A stretch of DNA of 5,267 nt from Candidatus Iainarchaeum sp. (lineage in GTDB: Archaea > Iainarchaeota > Iainarchaeia > Iainarchaeales > GCA-2688035): positions 1 through 5,267 of the forward strand of contig JAPLVT010000167.1 of NCBI GenBank assembly GCA_026396975.1, in the 5' to 3' direction. The notes beneath the pieces are model-generated. The model was not told where the DNA came from and made no database searches. It worked only from the letters and a program-made list of their open reading frames with translations. The position numbers and the translations under genes were made by a program. Positions 5,041 to 5,267 of this stretch are shown here, piece by piece; within the stretch, counting starts at the first letter, position 1; each line of letters starts with the position of its first letter.

Positions 5041-5267
5041 ATGGGATTCAGGGAATACCTGCAAAAACTCGAAAAAAAAGGCGCGCTGCAGAAAATAAAA
5101 AACCCGGCCTCAAAAAAACTTGAGGCTTCGGGCATACTAAAAGCTGCTGAGCCAAAACCAGTTCTTTTCGAGAAAATAAAAGAAAGCGGTTTCCAGGTTG
5201 CGGGAAACATTTTCCCGACAAAAGACTCCATCGCTGATTACTTGGGGTGCAAAACAAGCGAACTCAT
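5041..5267 (+). CDS. UbiD-family decarboxylase, N-terminal part; likely anhydromevalonate phosphate decarboxylase
   Basis: The first 75 residues of a UbiD-family protein are present; the gene runs off the window. The opening MGFREYLQKLEKKGALQKIK, a conserved-looking Glu in LEASGIL (27-33), the strand PVLFEKIKESGFQVAGNIFP (40-59) and the helix SIADYLGC (63-70) follow the usual UbiD N-terminal order (an FREYL-type helix, a PxLFE strand, then VxGN). The metal/prenyl-FMN site and catalytic Glu-Arg-Glu residues lie beyond the edge. Known biochemistry: in archaea a UbiD homologue decarboxylates trans-anhydromevalonate 5-phosphate to isopentenyl phosphate. Inference: its place behind mevalonate kinase and ubiX makes that role the best guess. 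Other UbiD activities cannot be excluded from this fragment. It begins one base after the ubiX stop. Confidence 0.87.
   Translation, partial: MGFREYLQKLEKKGALQKIKNPASKKLEASGILKAAEPKPVLFEKIKESGFQVAGNIFPTKDSIADYLGCKTSEL

Overview
The window looks like part of an archaeal chromosome carrying a mevalonate (isoprenoid) gene cluster, with every gene on the + strand and almost no intergenic DNA. The archaeal reading rests on three things: an archaeal-type acetoacetyl-CoA thiolase followed by a zinc-ribbon/OB-fold (DUF35) partner, a GHMP mevalonate kinase, and an adjacent UbiX-UbiD pair, which is the signature of the archaeal modified mevalonate pathway. Strong GGAGG/GGTG-type ribosome binding sites, AGG/AGA-rich arginine codons and tight gene packing fit an uncultured, possibly DPANN-type archaeon. 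The lineage is a guess.

Layout. 1-495 is the 3' end of the thiolase gene. 503-1765 encodes a stand-alone LAGLIDADG protein flanked by helix-turn-helix-like regions, and it sits exactly between the thiolase and its usual partner. 1762-2166 is the DUF35 protein, overlapping the LAGLIDADG gene by ATGA. 2177-3532 is a 451-residue SAM-dependent methyltransferase-like protein of unknown function. 3564-4487 is mevalonate kinase, whose conserved N-terminus can only be recovered if translation starts at a non-canonical ATA codon (or if the base call or stop codon upstream is wrong). 4488-5039 is a UbiX-type flavin prenyltransferase. 5041-5267 is the 5' end of a UbiD-family decarboxylase that leaves the window.

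How the genes work together. Thiolase condenses two acetyl-CoA, and the DUF35 protein is known in a methanogen to bridge thiolase and HMG-CoA synthase in one complex; the synthase gene is not visible here and may lie upstream. Mevalonate kinase makes 5-phosphomevalonate. In the archaeal pathway this is dehydrated to trans-anhydromevalonate 5-phosphate and then decarboxylated by a prenyl-FMN-dependent UbiD enzyme to isopentenyl phosphate. UbiX makes the prenyl-FMN, so UbiX and the truncated UbiD gene are best read as the decarboxylase and its cofactor maker.

The points most worth a second look are the LAGLIDADG/HTH gene lodged inside the thiolase-DUF35 operon, the missing canonical start of mevalonate kinase, and the unassigned methyltransferase-like gene. 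I saw no tRNA, rRNA, CRISPR array, insertion sequence or convincing terminator. No gene-free stretch exceeds about 35 bases.
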